Below, piece after piece: positions 8,424-16,389 of a stretch of 64,000 nucleotides of DNA; the stretch's first letter is position 1, and each line of letters begins with the position of its first letter. Made by a program: the position numbers and the translations under genes. The notes under the pieces are model-generated. The model was not told the origin of the DNA, did not search any database, and worked only from the letters and a program-made list of their open reading frames with translations. The stretch comes from Alphaproteobacteria bacterium (lineage in GTDB: Bacteria; Pseudomonadota; Alphaproteobacteria; Rs-D84), in contig JAFVSL010000011.1 in NCBI GenBank assembly GCA_017503725.1, positions 71,847 through 135,846 of the forward strand, given 5' to 3'.

Positions 8424-9758
8424 TCAGTCGAATGGATTATCAGACTTTTCATATTCAATTACAATGGGCAAGTGTTCCCACTTTAACGCCGTCGCAATTC
8501 CGCGACGTAAATACCGCGTATAAGATTCTGGGATATCAGACGCCCCGCCGACATTTATTGTTATGCGCATTGGATGACGCCCCGTTTGACGTGCAAACTT
8601 AATCTTCATTGGACGTTTCAGGCGTGACATAGGTGGCTGGCGCTCTGCGACAAGTTTCTCGACAATTCGGTTTATCAGACTAGTTGGGGCCTGGGCGGAT
8701 GAAATATCCCATTGTTCATAAACGCGCTTGAACAGGTTTTGAACACCACTGCCCGTTTCCGCAGATATCGCCAGGATTAACGGCTTTATAATCTGGTGGA
8801 AAGAATTAGAGAATTGATGTTTTAACTTTAACAGTTTTTCATCGCGTTCGGCCGGCTCTATCAAGTCCCATTTGTTTAACGCAACGCATAAAATTTTACC
8901 CGCATCATAAACGCGTCCCGCAATCCCCAGGGCCTGGTTCTCGATATTTTTTGTTGCGTCCACAACCAATATTACAACGTCTGATTTTCCAATCGCATCC
9001 AGTGACTTTAATGCAGACAGTGTTTCAACATCGTCTTTGACACCGGCCTTGCGACGCAGGCCCGCCGTATCCATCAAAACGATATCACGACCATAGAATT
9101 TTGTTGGTATTTTGACCGTGTCACGCGTGATACCCGGCGCGTCCATAACAATCTGTCTTTGTTGTCCCAATACACGATTAACCAGGGTTGATTTACCAAC
9201 ATTGGGCTGACCCATAATTGCAATTTTTACACGTGTGTCGGCCGCCTTTTCTGGTGTGGGGGCATTCGCATCGTCACCCGCAATTTTATCCAGAAATTCA
9301 TATATTGCGTCAAAACCGCGTTTATGTTCGGCTGAAATCATTTGCGGTTCGCCAAAGCCCAACTTATAGAAATCATGAACATCCGCCATACGTTTGCCGG
9401 ATTCTGATTTGTTGACTAACAATAATACGGGTGCCTTGGTCTTGCGACGAACCAGGCGCGCCCAGTCTAAGTCCGCATTGGTCAGGCCCACGCGCCCATC
9501 AACGACGAACAATACCGCGTCGGCCGCGCATATTGCGTCAATTGCCATATTGGTTGAGTCCAACGCAATACCATTTTTTGCGTTTTCCAGGCCCGCCGTA
9601 TCCATCAGTTTATATGGACGGTCTGAAAACATTCCATCGATACAGTCGCGTGTTACACCCGGGCGATCGTGCACCAGTGCATCACGTGTCCCCGTCAGGG
9701 CATTAAATAATGTGGACTTGCCCGTGTTGGGACGTCCAGCTATGGTTACTTTTAACAT
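8424..9758 (-). CDS. der: Ribosome-associated GTPase Der (EngA)
   Basis: Double-Era GTPase required for 50S subunit maturation. It has two consecutive G domains: G1 motifs GRPNTGKST (near residue 7) and GQPNVGKST (near 180), G3 DTAGL in both, and G4 NKSE and NKWD. A C-terminal KH-like domain follows. The start at 9758 (MLKVTIAG) gives 444 aa and fits the usual N-terminus, with a GGAAAAAG ribosome site just ahead. A start at 9794 would add twelve residues with no homology and no ribosome site. Confidence 0.95.
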   Translation of the reverse strand: MLKVTIAGRPNTGKSTLFNALTGTRDALVHDRPGVTRDCIDGMFSDRPYKLMDTAGLENAKNGIALDSTNMAIDAICAADAVLFVVDGRVGLTNADLDWARLVRRKTKAPVLLLVNKSESGKRMADVHDFYKLGFGEPQMISAEHKRGFDAIYEFLDKIAGDDANAPTPEKAADTRVKIAIMGQPNVGKSTLVNRVLGQQRQIVMDAPGITRDTVKIPTKFYGRDIVLMDTAGLRRKAGVKDDVETLSALKSLDAIGKSDVVILVVDATKNIENQALGIAGRVYDAGKILCVALNKWDLIEPAERDEKLLKLKHQFSNSFHQIIKPLILAISAETGSGVQNLFKRVYEQWDISSAQAPTSLINRIVEKLVAERQPPMSRLKRPMKIKFARQTGRHPMRITINVGGASDIPESYTRYLRRGIATALKWEHLPIVIEYEKSDNPFD

Positions 9759-9825
9759 CACTTTTTCCATTGATTTTTTGTAATTATAAAGCAAAAATAT
9801 AAATAATCAAATCTGGGGGTGCAAA

Positions 9826-10419
9826 ATGATAAAAAAGTTCAAGCGCGCAATAAAACACGTTCGTGATGTAATTATAAACCCACGTCGCTTTTTTACAAAG
9901 ATTGTCGCCGACGGCAATATGGAAGAGGCTATGTTCAAAGCATTCCTGTGGGGGTTGTTGGGTGGTTTGTTGGTGTTTGGTATTAACCTTTTGACCGGTG
10001 CGTCATTTACGGTTGGCGCGTTATTCAGTGCATTGATTATCGCCCCGGTTATGGCGGTTGGCGTATTGTTTGTTATGGGCGGATTGTTGATGTTGGTGTC
10101 TGAAATCACGGGTGGTGAACGTGATTGGGAAATTGCGATAAAGGCATTGGCGTCTGTATTCTTTATGTATCCGGTGATATTGGGGGTTAATGCGCTGGCG
10201 TTTAATTGTACGTCATTGTGGATTATCAGTATATTGGTAGACGCCTATATTTTATTTTTGTTTTATAACATTGCGCTGTATGCGATGCGTGGCAATCGCG
10301 CCAACGTTGCAATGGTGATTGCGATAATTGCGATGTTTATGGTGACCGTATACGCCACAGATTATCGAATGGGGTGGTTTGTGCTTAAAAACAACAGCGC
10401 CGCATTTGCGTGTTTATAA
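9826..10419 (+). CDS. Yip1-domain-like integral membrane protein
   Basis: A 197-aa membrane protein with a short basic cytoplasmic N-terminus (INPRRFFTKI) and about five hydrophobic helices between residues 35 and 185. The N-terminal P-R-F-F motif followed by spaced glycine-rich helices resembles the Yip1/YIF1-like bacterial membrane family, whose role is unknown. A GGGGGTG ribosome site precedes the ATG. It is followed by a terminator and then by the convergent XRE regulator gene. There is no partner gene to suggest a function. Confidence 0.6.
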   Translation: MIKKFKRAIKHVRDVIINPRRFFTKIVADGNMEEAMFKAFLWGLLGGLLVFGINLLTGASFTVGALFSALIIAPVMAVGVLFVMGGLLMLVSEITGGERDWEIAIKALASVFFMYPVILGVNALAFNCTSLWIISILVDAYILFLFYNIALYAMRGNRANVAMVIAIIAMFMVTVYATDYRMGWFVLKNNSAAFACL

Positions 10420-10446
10420 AAAATCCCCCGAATGTGGGGGATTTTT
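10418..10446. terminator. Terminator after the Yip1-like gene
   Basis: AAATCCCCC / GGGGGATTT stem with T-run. It is a member of a uniform terminator type used at least eight times in the window, and the T-run side overlaps the end of the convergent XRE gene. Confidence 0.85.
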
Positions 10447-10723
10447 AATTACCAAAAAGCTTTGTATGTATATGGTCAAATTCTGGTGGATATCCCAAAC
10501 GCGCGGCCAGTTCGAAAAAATGATACGCCGGTATGGCCAATTCCCCACGTTCGTACGCATCAACAAATTCGGCATCTATATGCAGCATTTCTGCGATTTG
10601 TGCAATGGATAAATTTCGGTCACAACGTACAGACTTGATAATATCGCCAAGATATACATAAAAATCCCGCGCGTTATCCGGCACAATAAATTCCAGTGGT
10701 AAATTTTTTATATCGATTGTCAT
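10445..10723 (-). CDS. Small XRE-type helix-turn-helix protein, controlled by a structured leader
   Basis: A 92-aa protein with an XRE/Cro-like helix-turn-helix at about residues 25-80. The segment NLSIAQIAEMLHIDAEFVDAYE is followed by FFELAARLGYPPEF, the pattern of Xre repressors and RodZ-like N-termini. It is probably a cytoplasmic DNA-binding regulator. A ribosome site of eight G residues precedes the ATG by two bases. Directly upstream lies the third member of the leader RNA family, ending in an intrinsic terminator about 20 bases before the start codon. Expression is therefore likely controlled by premature termination. The target genes are unknown; regulation of surface-protein genes sharing the leader is speculation. 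Confidence 0.75.
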   Translation of the reverse strand: MTIDIKNLPLEFIVPDNARDFYVYLGDIIKSVRCDRNLSIAQIAEMLHIDAEFVDAYERGELAIPAYHFFELAARLGYPPEFDHIHTKLFGN

Positions 10724-10744
10724 CGCCCCCCCCTTTTAATTATT

Positions 10745-10916
10745 AAAAAAATACCACCTAAAGAAAATTTAAGTGGTTGGAGGTTCAAAGCTATTAAAAC
10801 GAAATAGTCTGATGTATTGATTATTCCATCAGCCTCCAACCAAGTTGGTTGGAGTTTTTGGTCCATAAGACCCGTTTTAGAGGCTTTGAAACCTCATACT
10901 GACAAAACATCAGTAC
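10745..10916 (-). ncRNA. Structured leader RNA, member 3 (upstream of XRE gene)
   Basis: The minus-strand transcript should start near 10916, seven bases after TATAAT (10923-10928); the -35 is weak. In order it holds: hairpin 1 TACTGA/TCAGTA; hairpin 2 GAGG/CCTC; segment a CTCCAACC (10847-10854); segment b GGTTGGAGG (10833-10841); a hairpin CTGATG/CATCAG; segment c CCTCCAACC (10775-10783); and a terminator ACCACTTAAA / TTTAGGTGGT with a T-run (10745-10777). Segment b can pair with a or with c. Segment c shares its last three bases with the terminator arm. The order and the bases after b (GGCTG..GAATAAT) match the members at 29 and 55 kb, although a, b and c differ in sequence. Confidence 0.7.
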
Positions 10917-11012
10917 AATGGGATTATATACCATCAAACAAAAATTACCATAAGAATTTTTTCTTGGTTTATATAAGCAACTTCATATCTCTTGTCTCAT
11001 ATCACATATCTC

Positions 11013-11040
11013 AAAAAAAATCCCCCGAATGGGGGATGTT
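11013..11040 (-). terminator. Terminator of fabZ transcript
   Basis: On the minus strand, ATCCCCC / GGGGGAT with an ATTC loop is followed by eight T residues, immediately after the fabZ stop. Confidence 0.85.
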
Positions 11041-11481
11041 TTATGAATTACGATTTTGCAAGACGGCGGTAAACGTTGCCTCTGCTACCTTTTTGCCGGA
11101 CACCATTGCAATGCCGTGGAATTTGTATAATTTCATCTTGCTGGTTATCAGTTCAACGTGTAATTCCAATTTGTCGCCGGGATGCACCATATGTGAAAAT
11201 TTAATTTTCTCCATTGTGGTAAAATAACCCAATGTCTGGGCGGCCTCATCCGGGTCCATACGCTTGAATGCGACAAAGCACGCCGTTTGTGCCAATGCCT
11301 CTATCTGTAAAACACCGGGCATAATTGGTTTGTCTGGGAAATGTCCCGCGCACCAAAATTCATCATCGCGTACATATTTTATACCAACCGCGGATGTATC
11401 CGAATATTCACGAATTTCATCCACCAGGCGCATATTCCCACGGTGTGGAATAATGGCCTCTATCCCCTTGGCGTCAATCAT
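11041..11481 (-). CDS. fabZ: 3-hydroxyacyl-[acyl-carrier-protein] dehydratase FabZ
   Basis: Dehydrates 3-hydroxyacyl-ACP in type II fatty-acid synthesis, with a hot-dog fold. The opening IIPHRGNMRLVDEI and the catalytic segment GHFPDKPIMPGVLQIEALAQ contain the active-site histidine and glutamate. The 146-aa length is typical. It follows lpxD on the same strand, 18 bases downstream. That lpxD-fabZ order is the conserved lipid A/fatty acid cluster, here without lpxA and lpxB behind it. A terminator follows at once. Confidence 0.95.
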   Translation of the reverse strand: MIDAKGIEAIIPHRGNMRLVDEIREYSDTSAVGIKYVRDDEFWCAGHFPDKPIMPGVLQIEALAQTACFVAFKRMDPDEAAQTLGYFTTMEKIKFSHMVHPGDKLELHVELITSKMKLYKFHGIAMVSGKKVAEATFTAVLQNRNS

Positions 11482-11499
11482 ATCTGTGTCCCCCTATAT

Positions 11500-12543
11500 T
11501 TATTTCTTTGAATTCTTTTTTAGCCAGGCATAGTGACGCATAAATTCTGTTCCCGGTCCCGCCGGATAACCCATATGTGATTGTCCGTCTGGGATATTTC
11601 TGAAAACGCCACTGTTTGCGCCGACCGATGCGTCATTGCCAATCTTTACCCCATTGGCAACACCGACGTGTCCACCCAATAACGCGCGGTCACCAACCAC
11701 GACACCACCCGCCAGGCCCACGCCCGACGCAACAAAGCATTCGTCCCCAATAACCACGCCGTGTGCAATCTGGCACAGGTTATCGATTTTTGTTCCGTTC
11801 CCAATGCGTGTGTCCGTCATAGCGCCACGATCAACACAGGTATTTGCGCCAATCGATACCCGGTCGCCAATAACAACGCGTCCCACGTGTGGAATAAATA
11901 CGTTTTTACCATTTTGACGGGTATAACCAAATCCATCTTTGCCAATAACGGCGTTGGCGTTAATCACGCAGTCTGCGCCAATTGTCGCGTTTTCAATATG
12001 TGCGCCGGTTTGAACAACCGTACCACGCCCCAAGACAACATTGCGTCCAATATACGCATTTGGATAGATTTTAACATCCGCCTCAATCACGGCGCCACGT
12101 TCAACCGTTGCAAATTGTCCAACATAGACCGTGCGTTTTTTACGAAAGAAAACACCACGCGCAACGTCCGCATTACGATGAACGCCAAAGCGTGGCTTCT
12201 CGCGATAAATTTCCCCCAGGATTTTTACGATATTTCCACGTGGGCTGTCCGTAATCAACAACGTTGCCCCCGCCGGTGCGTCCGCCACCTGATCGGGCTG
12301 TAATAAAATCACGGTTGCACGGGTGTTTTTCAGCACCTCTATCGGCAGGATTTTAAACGCCGCACTGTTTCGTTCCGTCGAATAAAACGCCAGCTGTCCC
12401 GCGCGTGCATCCGCAATTGGTGCAACACCGCGTACCGGTGCGTTTTTATCACCTTGTAATTTTAGGCCGAATTTTTCAGCCAACGCCCCCGCCGTCGTTT
12501 TCGCGGCTTTTGGGGCAAATAAAAAAGATAGTATTTTTGACAT
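11500..12543 (-). CDS. lpxD: UDP-3-O-(3-hydroxyacyl)glucosamine N-acyltransferase LpxD
   Basis: Third step of lipid A synthesis: transfers a 3-hydroxyacyl chain from ACP to UDP-3-O-acylglucosamine. An N-terminal uridine-binding domain (about 1-100) is followed by a left-handed beta-helix of hexapeptide repeats (about 110-300). The signature is [12 protein letters not shown], and QIAHGVVIG contains the catalytic histidine. The start at 12543 (MSKILSF) gives 347 aa, normal for LpxD. A reading from 12729 would run back through infC. A TATAAT box ends six bases before this ATG and no ribosome site is seen, so translation is probably leaderless. Its presence shows the cell makes LPS-type lipid A. 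Confidence 0.94.
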   Translation of the reverse strand: MSKILSFLFAPKAAKTTAGALAEKFGLKLQGDKNAPVRGVAPIADARAGQLAFYSTERNSAAFKILPIEVLKNTRATVILLQPDQVADAPAGATLLITDSPRGNIVKILGEIYREKPRFGVHRNADVARGVFFRKKRTVYVGQFATVERGAVIEADVKIYPNAYIGRNVVLGRGTVVQTGAHIENATIGADCVINANAVIGKDGFGYTRQNGKNVFIPHVGRVVIGDRVSIGANTCVDRGAMTDTRIGNGTKIDNLCQIAHGVVIGDECFVASGVGLAGGVVVGDRALLGGHVGVANGVKIGNDASVGANSGVFRNIPDGQSHMGYPAGPGTEFMRHYAWLKKNSKK

Positions 12544-12549
12544 AGCCCG

Positions 12550-12555
12550 ATTATA
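12550..12555 (-). promoter_or_regulatory. -10 element of lpxD
   Basis: TATAAT on the minus strand, six bases before the lpxD ATG. The expected -35 region falls inside the infC terminator hairpin and is poorly conserved. The placement suggests a leaderless lpxD mRNA. Confidence 0.5.
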
Positions 12556-12558
12556 GAA

Positions 12559-12586
12559 TAAAAAAACTGGCCCCGCCAGTTTTTTG
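12559..12586 (-). terminator. Terminator of infC
   Basis: Stem ACTGGC / GCCAGT with a three-base loop, followed by a T-run on the minus strand. It separates infC from the lpxD promoter. Confidence 0.8.
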
Positions 12587-12592
12587 TTATTT

Positions 12593-13150
12593 TTACTTTG
12601 CGGCCTTGGCCGGTGCAACGATAATAGATTTTGTTCGTTCGTCGGGCTTTGATTTAGATTCCAGTGTTCCGCGTTCCCCGATAATTTCCAAGATACGTGC
12701 AAATAATTCGGGCACCGCATCCTTGCCACGTGCCAAGACTTTTTTAGAACCTTTGGTCATAACGGCAATTTTAACCTTGTTCCCGTCACCTAAAAATTCC
12801 AGAACCTTTTTCATTTTAATGTTCAGGTCGTTTTCTTCGATAAACGGTTTTACCCAAACCTCTTTCATTTCGGTGGTTTTTTGATTTTTCTTGGCCTCGG
12901 ACGCGCGTTTTTTCTGTTCATACTTGAATTTGCCATAGTCCATAATCTTTGTAATAGGTGTTGGACCATTTGCATTCATTTCGACCAGGTCCAGTCCCAT
13001 ATCCGCCGCCATTGCAATTGCGTCTGCGGTTGACATAATGCCCAGATTTTGGCCATCTGCGCTGATTACCTGAACGGATTTAGATGTAATCCGATTGTTC
13101 ATACGTGGGCCGGCATCGCGGCGGTTATCACGATTCATTGTTGGTTTAAT
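12593..13150 (-). CDS. infC: Translation initiation factor IF-3, probable AUU start
   Basis: IF-3 binds the 30S subunit and rejects non-canonical start codons and wrong initiator tRNA. Typical elements are [18 protein letters not shown] at the N-domain, the lysine-rich linker [14 protein letters not shown], and the C-domain up to [10 protein letters not shown]. An ATG exists at 13138, but its ribosome site is 18 bases away. The ATT at 13150, in frame four codons upstream, has AAAGGAG exactly six bases before it. AUU is the known autoregulatory start codon of infC in E. coli, so I take AUU as the start, giving 185 aa. The following rpmI-rplT genes are absent from this position. Confidence 0.93.
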   Translation of the reverse strand: MKPTMNRDNRRDAGPRMNNRITSKSVQVISADGQNLGIMSTADAIAMAADMGLDLVEMNANGPTPITKIMDYGKFKYEQKKRASEAKKNQKTTEMKEVWVKPFIEENDLNIKMKKVLEFLGDGNKVKIAVMTKGSKKVLARGKDAVPELFARILEIIGERGTLESKSKPDERTKSIIVAPAKAAK

Positions 13151-13193
13151 AGTAGGCTCCTTTGATACACTATGGGCGAATTATTATTTATTT

Positions 13194-13952
13194 TTACACG
13201 TTTTTCAACAAATTTTGTACATTTTGCAACGCGTTCCACACATCACGCTTGGCCGCCGGTTTCAGTATAAGATAATTTGGATGATATATCGGCATTATTG
13301 TTGCACCACTTTCTGTCTGTACCGGTACGCCGTGCGCCCGCCCCAGGTTAATCCCCGCAATCTCGGCCGCCGGCAGGGTACCCAACGTTAAAATCACACG
13401 CGCCCCCAGCAATTCAATCGCGCGATTTACAAATGGGCGCGCTAAATCAATTTCTTCGCGCGATGGTGTGCGTCCCCCCGGCGTCCGCCAAAACAGCATC
13501 GGCAGTATTGATACATTATCGCGACTCATCCCAATTGCAGCCAACATTTTGTCCATTAAATCACCGTTCGCACCCGTCAGAATTGTCCCCGCCGCATCAT
13601 CATCGGCCGATGGCATATCTGTGATAATAATCATACCATTTGGATTTTTTGCGATATGAATGGGAACCGTGTTTGTTGCGCCCGCGCGCAACGGGTGATT
13701 AAATTCGCCAATCATACGGTTCAGTGCATCTATATCCGTCGGGCGTGCCGCCATTGACATCGCGGTTTCCATCGTCATTGGTGTTGTTGGGGCGATTGGT
13801 GGGACCACACACGTCGCCGTCCGTCCCGCGGTATCGACGATTGGTGCGACCGTTTGCGATTGCGTGACAAGATTCGCCCGCACCAATGGCACATCGGTTA
13901 TTTCCCAACGAATTCCCGCCAAATATAAATCCCGCAAAGTCCCATCTGTCAT
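13194..13952 (-). CDS. Divergent family 4/5-like uracil-DNA glycosylase
   Basis: Predicted to remove uracil from DNA in base-excision repair. The N-terminal GIRWEITDVPL is typical of alphaproteobacterial UdgA-like proteins. The catalytic region TDMPSADDDAAGTILTG corresponds to the GEAPGxxED motif, DLMDKMLAAIGMSRDNV follows, and the C-terminal IYHPNYLL replaces the usual HPS/HPA. The protein has a single cysteine, so the four ligands of the 4Fe-4S cluster found in family 4 enzymes are missing. The middle of the N-terminal half is low-complexity, rich in Pro, Thr and Ala. The ribosome site AAGGAAAAAC supports this start. The fold call is good; activity is less sure. Confidence 0.75.
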   Translation of the reverse strand: MTDGTLRDLYLAGIRWEITDVPLVRANLVTQSQTVAPIVDTAGRTATCVVPPIAPTTPMTMETAMSMAARPTDIDALNRMIGEFNHPLRAGATNTVPIHIAKNPNGMIIITDMPSADDDAAGTILTGANGDLMDKMLAAIGMSRDNVSILPMLFWRTPGGRTPSREEIDLARPFVNRAIELLGARVILTLGTLPAAEIAGINLGRAHGVPVQTESGATIMPIYHPNYLILKPAAKRDVWNALQNVQNLLKNV

Positions 13953-13965
13953 TTTTTGTTTTTCC

Positions 13966-13994
13966 TTGATATTTCATAAGTTTTATTATACAAT
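13966..13994 (+). promoter_or_regulatory. Promoter of pal
   Basis: TTGATA (13966-13971), a 17-base spacer and TACAAT (13989-13994). The pal ATG follows 37 bases later with a GGGAG ribosome site. Confidence 0.65.
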
Positions 13995-14030
13995 AGACGA
14001 CGAGCAACAGAAACTCAAGGGAGTATTTTC

Positions 14031-14447
14031 ATGAAAATTAAAAACTTTGCTATGTTGGCTGGTGTTGCGGGGCTGTTGGCTGCTTGTGGTGGTTCCAGCA
14101 TCGTTGAACCTGCTGATTTAAACGAACAGCGCGTATTCTTTGCGTTCAATTCTGCTGAAATTTCCGAAGATGCGGAAAACAACCTGTTGGGTCAGTCTTT
14201 GTATATGAAAAACCACGAAGATGTTAAAATCCAAATCGCTGGTAACTGCGACGAACGTGGTTCCACAGAATACAACTTGGCTTTGGGTGCAAAACGTGCC
14301 AACGCCGCCAAGGAAGTTCTGGTAAAAGACGGTATCGATGCAAAGCGTATCTCGACCATTTCTTATGGTAAAGAACGCCCATTGGTTCAGGGTTCTGGCG
14401 AAGAAGTCTGGAAATGGAATCGTAACGCAACAACAACTGTTAAATAA
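14031..14447 (+). CDS. pal: Peptidoglycan-associated lipoprotein Pal
   Basis: Outer-membrane lipoprotein of the Tol-Pal envelope system; its OmpA-like domain binds meso-diaminopimelate in peptidoglycan. The signal peptide ends in the lipobox LLAAC (Cys19). The mature part is a compact OmpA_C domain with VFFAFNSAEIS, the NCDERGSTEYNLALGAKRA signature and the SYGKERP motif. The 138-aa length is short but complete. It has its own promoter, ribosome site and terminator. tolB and ybgF, its usual neighbours, are not here. Confidence 0.95.
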   Translation: MKIKNFAMLAGVAGLLAACGGSSIVEPADLNEQRVFFAFNSAEISEDAENNLLGQSLYMKNHEDVKIQIAGNCDERGSTEYNLALGAKRANAAKEVLVKDGIDAKRISTISYGKERPLVQGSGEEVWKWNRNATTTVK

Positions 14448-14465
14448 TAGTGTTGTGATAGGTGT

Positions 14466-14496
14466 TTAAATCCCGCCAATTGGCGGGATTTTTTTG
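14466..14496 (+). terminator. Terminator of pal
   Basis: AAATCCCGCC / GGCGGGATTT with an AATT centre and a seven-T run. Confidence 0.85.
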
Positions 14497-14590
14497 CATA
14501 TGTTGCGCTGGGACAAGTTTCTCTTTTCATTTATATTTTTTATTGTTATAGTTGAATTGCTAAAACATAAAAAACAAAAAGGATGGAAAA

Positions 14591-15256
14591 ATGGCAACAA
14601 AAACAAATGTAAATCCGGCGGCAAAAAGTTATGCAAAAACCGGTATTATCGCGGCGATTGTTATTGCGGTTGCTGCGTGTGGGGTATGGCTGGTATCAAG
14701 CCTGAATGGTAATTCGGGTGCATCGGTCGAAGAATCAATGGAAATGGTATCGACGGATGCGGCAAATGCGTCTGACCTGCGAATCGCGGTTATTCGTATG
14801 GATGCGATTCAAAATGATGCTGTTGCATTACAAGACCTGCGCAAACAGAAAGAAAATTATGAATCAAAATTACGTGATGAATTAACCAAGCGCCAGAAAG
14901 AATTAGAAAAAGAAAAGGCGGAAATTGAAAAATCCCAGGACGTTTTATCGCGCGAGGCCTTGCAACGTCGCGTTGTCGATTATCAAGGTCGTGTAAATGA
15001 ATTACAGCGTGATTTGACCGAACGTGCACAGAGCATTGAAATGTCTTTCCAGAAGGCCTTAAATGATGTTCAAACCAAACATCTGGACCCGATTATTGAG
15101 GGTACAATCGCGAAAAAGAAATTGTCTTTGGTCGTCGATGGTCGTTTTGCACGTACGGGCGCCGATGCGGCAAATCTGGACATCACAGACGAGATTGTCA
15201 AAGCACTTGATAAAAAAGTATCCAAGGTAAAAATGGACACCCCAAAAGGGTTCTAA
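14591..15256 (+). CDS. OmpH/Skp-family periplasmic chaperone, membrane-anchored
   Basis: Skp holds unfolded outer-membrane proteins in the periplasm. This 221-aa protein has an N-terminal membrane helix (about 18-37, GIIAAIVIAVAACGVWLV), a spacer, and then the OmpH domain from residue 60. IAVIRMDAIQNDA begins the body strand, followed by a long coiled coil rich in Lys/Glu (about 80-165) and a C-terminal LSLVVDGRFARTG strand. The N-terminus looks like an uncleaved anchor rather than a classical signal peptide, which is unusual for Skp. A GGATGG ribosome site and a good terminator frame the gene. Confidence 0.8.
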   Translation: MATKTNVNPAAKSYAKTGIIAAIVIAVAACGVWLVSSLNGNSGASVEESMEMVSTDAANASDLRIAVIRMDAIQNDAVALQDLRKQKENYESKLRDELTKRQKELEKEKAEIEKSQDVLSREALQRRVVDYQGRVNELQRDLTERAQSIEMSFQKALNDVQTKHLDPIIEGTIAKKKLSLVVDGRFARTGADAANLDITDEIVKALDKKVSKVKMDTPKGF

Positions 15257-15259
15257 GAA

Positions 15260-15290
15260 ATAAAAATCCCCCAGACGGGGGATTTTTTAT
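15260..15290. terminator. Bidirectional terminator between OmpH/Skp gene and rlmN
   Basis: AAATCCCCC / GGGGGATTT stem with A- and T-runs on both sides. Confidence 0.85.
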
Positions 15291-16387
15291 TTTGCATTAT
15301 TAAGGCGTAATTGACCACACGCCGAACCGATGTCCGTACCGCGTTCGCGACGAATGCGTGTATGAATCCCATTTTTAATAAGGATATCTTGGAAACGATG
15401 TACCGCGTTCCCCGATGGTGATGCAAAATCACGTTCATCAACCGCATTCCACGGAATCAGATTTACCATACAATTTTTTCCCGCCAATAATTCGGACAGT
15501 TTTTCGGCGTATTCCGGGGTCGCATTATACAATTCTGTGTCGCCATTTTCGTTGCGACGCCCCAGTAGTATGTATTCAATCATCAACTGACGATTATGTG
15601 TATCGGTAAAACGCCACGCCGCATCCAGAACCTGACTTAATTTATATTTATTGTTAATTGGCATAATTTGCGAACGTAATTCGTCCGTTGGTGCGTGCAA
15701 AGATATCGCCAGGTTAATCGGTCGTCCCCATTCAATCAATCGTTCAATGCCCGGTACAATACCGCACGTTGAAACCGTTATGCGGCGCCATCCAATACCC
15801 ATATCGCGATTTGCGCGTTCGATAAAATCGATTACGTTTTCTGTGTTCTGTAATGGTTCCCCCGTACCCATAATAACGATATGAGACACATCGTTATTAT
15901 TCGCATCGCCATTCGGCCGAATTGGTTTATCGCTAAATTTATCGCCACGCAATTCCCATTGTGCGATTAAAATTTGCGCAAAGATTTCATTGGCGGTTAA
16001 ATTGCGTTTCAGCCCCAACAGCGTACTGGCACAAAAACGACACCCCATCGCACAGCCGGCCTGGGAACTGACACAGACACTGTTGCCATATGTTGTGCGC
16101 ATTAAAACGCATTCAATGGTTTCCCCGTCATTTAGTTCCAGCAAGAATTTTGTGGTCTCGCCATCGGCCGATTGCAGTTTTTTTATAATTTTTACCGGCA
16201 ACATTTGTGCAACCGAATCCAGGTCCCGCCGCAATGTTTCCGGTATATTTTTCATAGATGCCGCATCGGGCGCACCACGCATTAACCATTCGCGAATTTG
16301 CTTTGCACGAAACTTTGGTTGCCCCATATCGCCCAAGAACTGGGTTAATTCCGCATCAGTTAAATTAAAAAGTATCGGTTTTGTCAT
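15287..16387 (-). CDS. rlmN: Dual-specificity RNA methyltransferase RlmN
   Basis: Radical SAM enzyme that makes 2-methyladenosine at A2503 of 23S rRNA and A37 of some tRNAs. The radical SAM ligands are in CAMGCRFC. The methyl-carrying cysteine is in the C-terminal GSACGQL, and the other catalytic cysteine is in VSTCGIVPGIERL. An N-terminal helical RNA-recognition domain is present (FRAKQIREW). The 366-aa length is normal. It is the last gene of the lptF/G-lptD-surA-rlmN run and starts two bases after the surA stop. Confidence 0.96.
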   Translation of the reverse strand: MTKPILFNLTDAELTQFLGDMGQPKFRAKQIREWLMRGAPDAASMKNIPETLRRDLDSVAQMLPVKIIKKLQSADGETTKFLLELNDGETIECVLMRTTYGNSVCVSSQAGCAMGCRFCASTLLGLKRNLTANEIFAQILIAQWELRGDKFSDKPIRPNGDANNNDVSHIVIMGTGEPLQNTENVIDFIERANRDMGIGWRRITVSTCGIVPGIERLIEWGRPINLAISLHAPTDELRSQIMPINNKYKLSQVLDAAWRFTDTHNRQLMIEYILLGRRNENGDTELYNATPEYAEKLSELLAGKNCMVNLIPWNAVDERDFASPSGNAVHRFQDILIKNGIHTRIRRERGTDIGSACGQLRLNNAK

Positions 16388-16389
16388 AT

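Noticed and set aside
10874..10882. GTTTTAGAG resembling the start of a type II CRISPR repeat
   Set aside because: It occurs once, with no repeat-spacer array and no cas gene nearby; it is part of leader RNA 3 on the other strand.
10817..11227. 136-aa open frame on the plus strand through leader RNA 3 and the end of fabZ
   Set aside because: It crosses a structured RNA and a terminator and is antisense to fabZ; no ribosome site.
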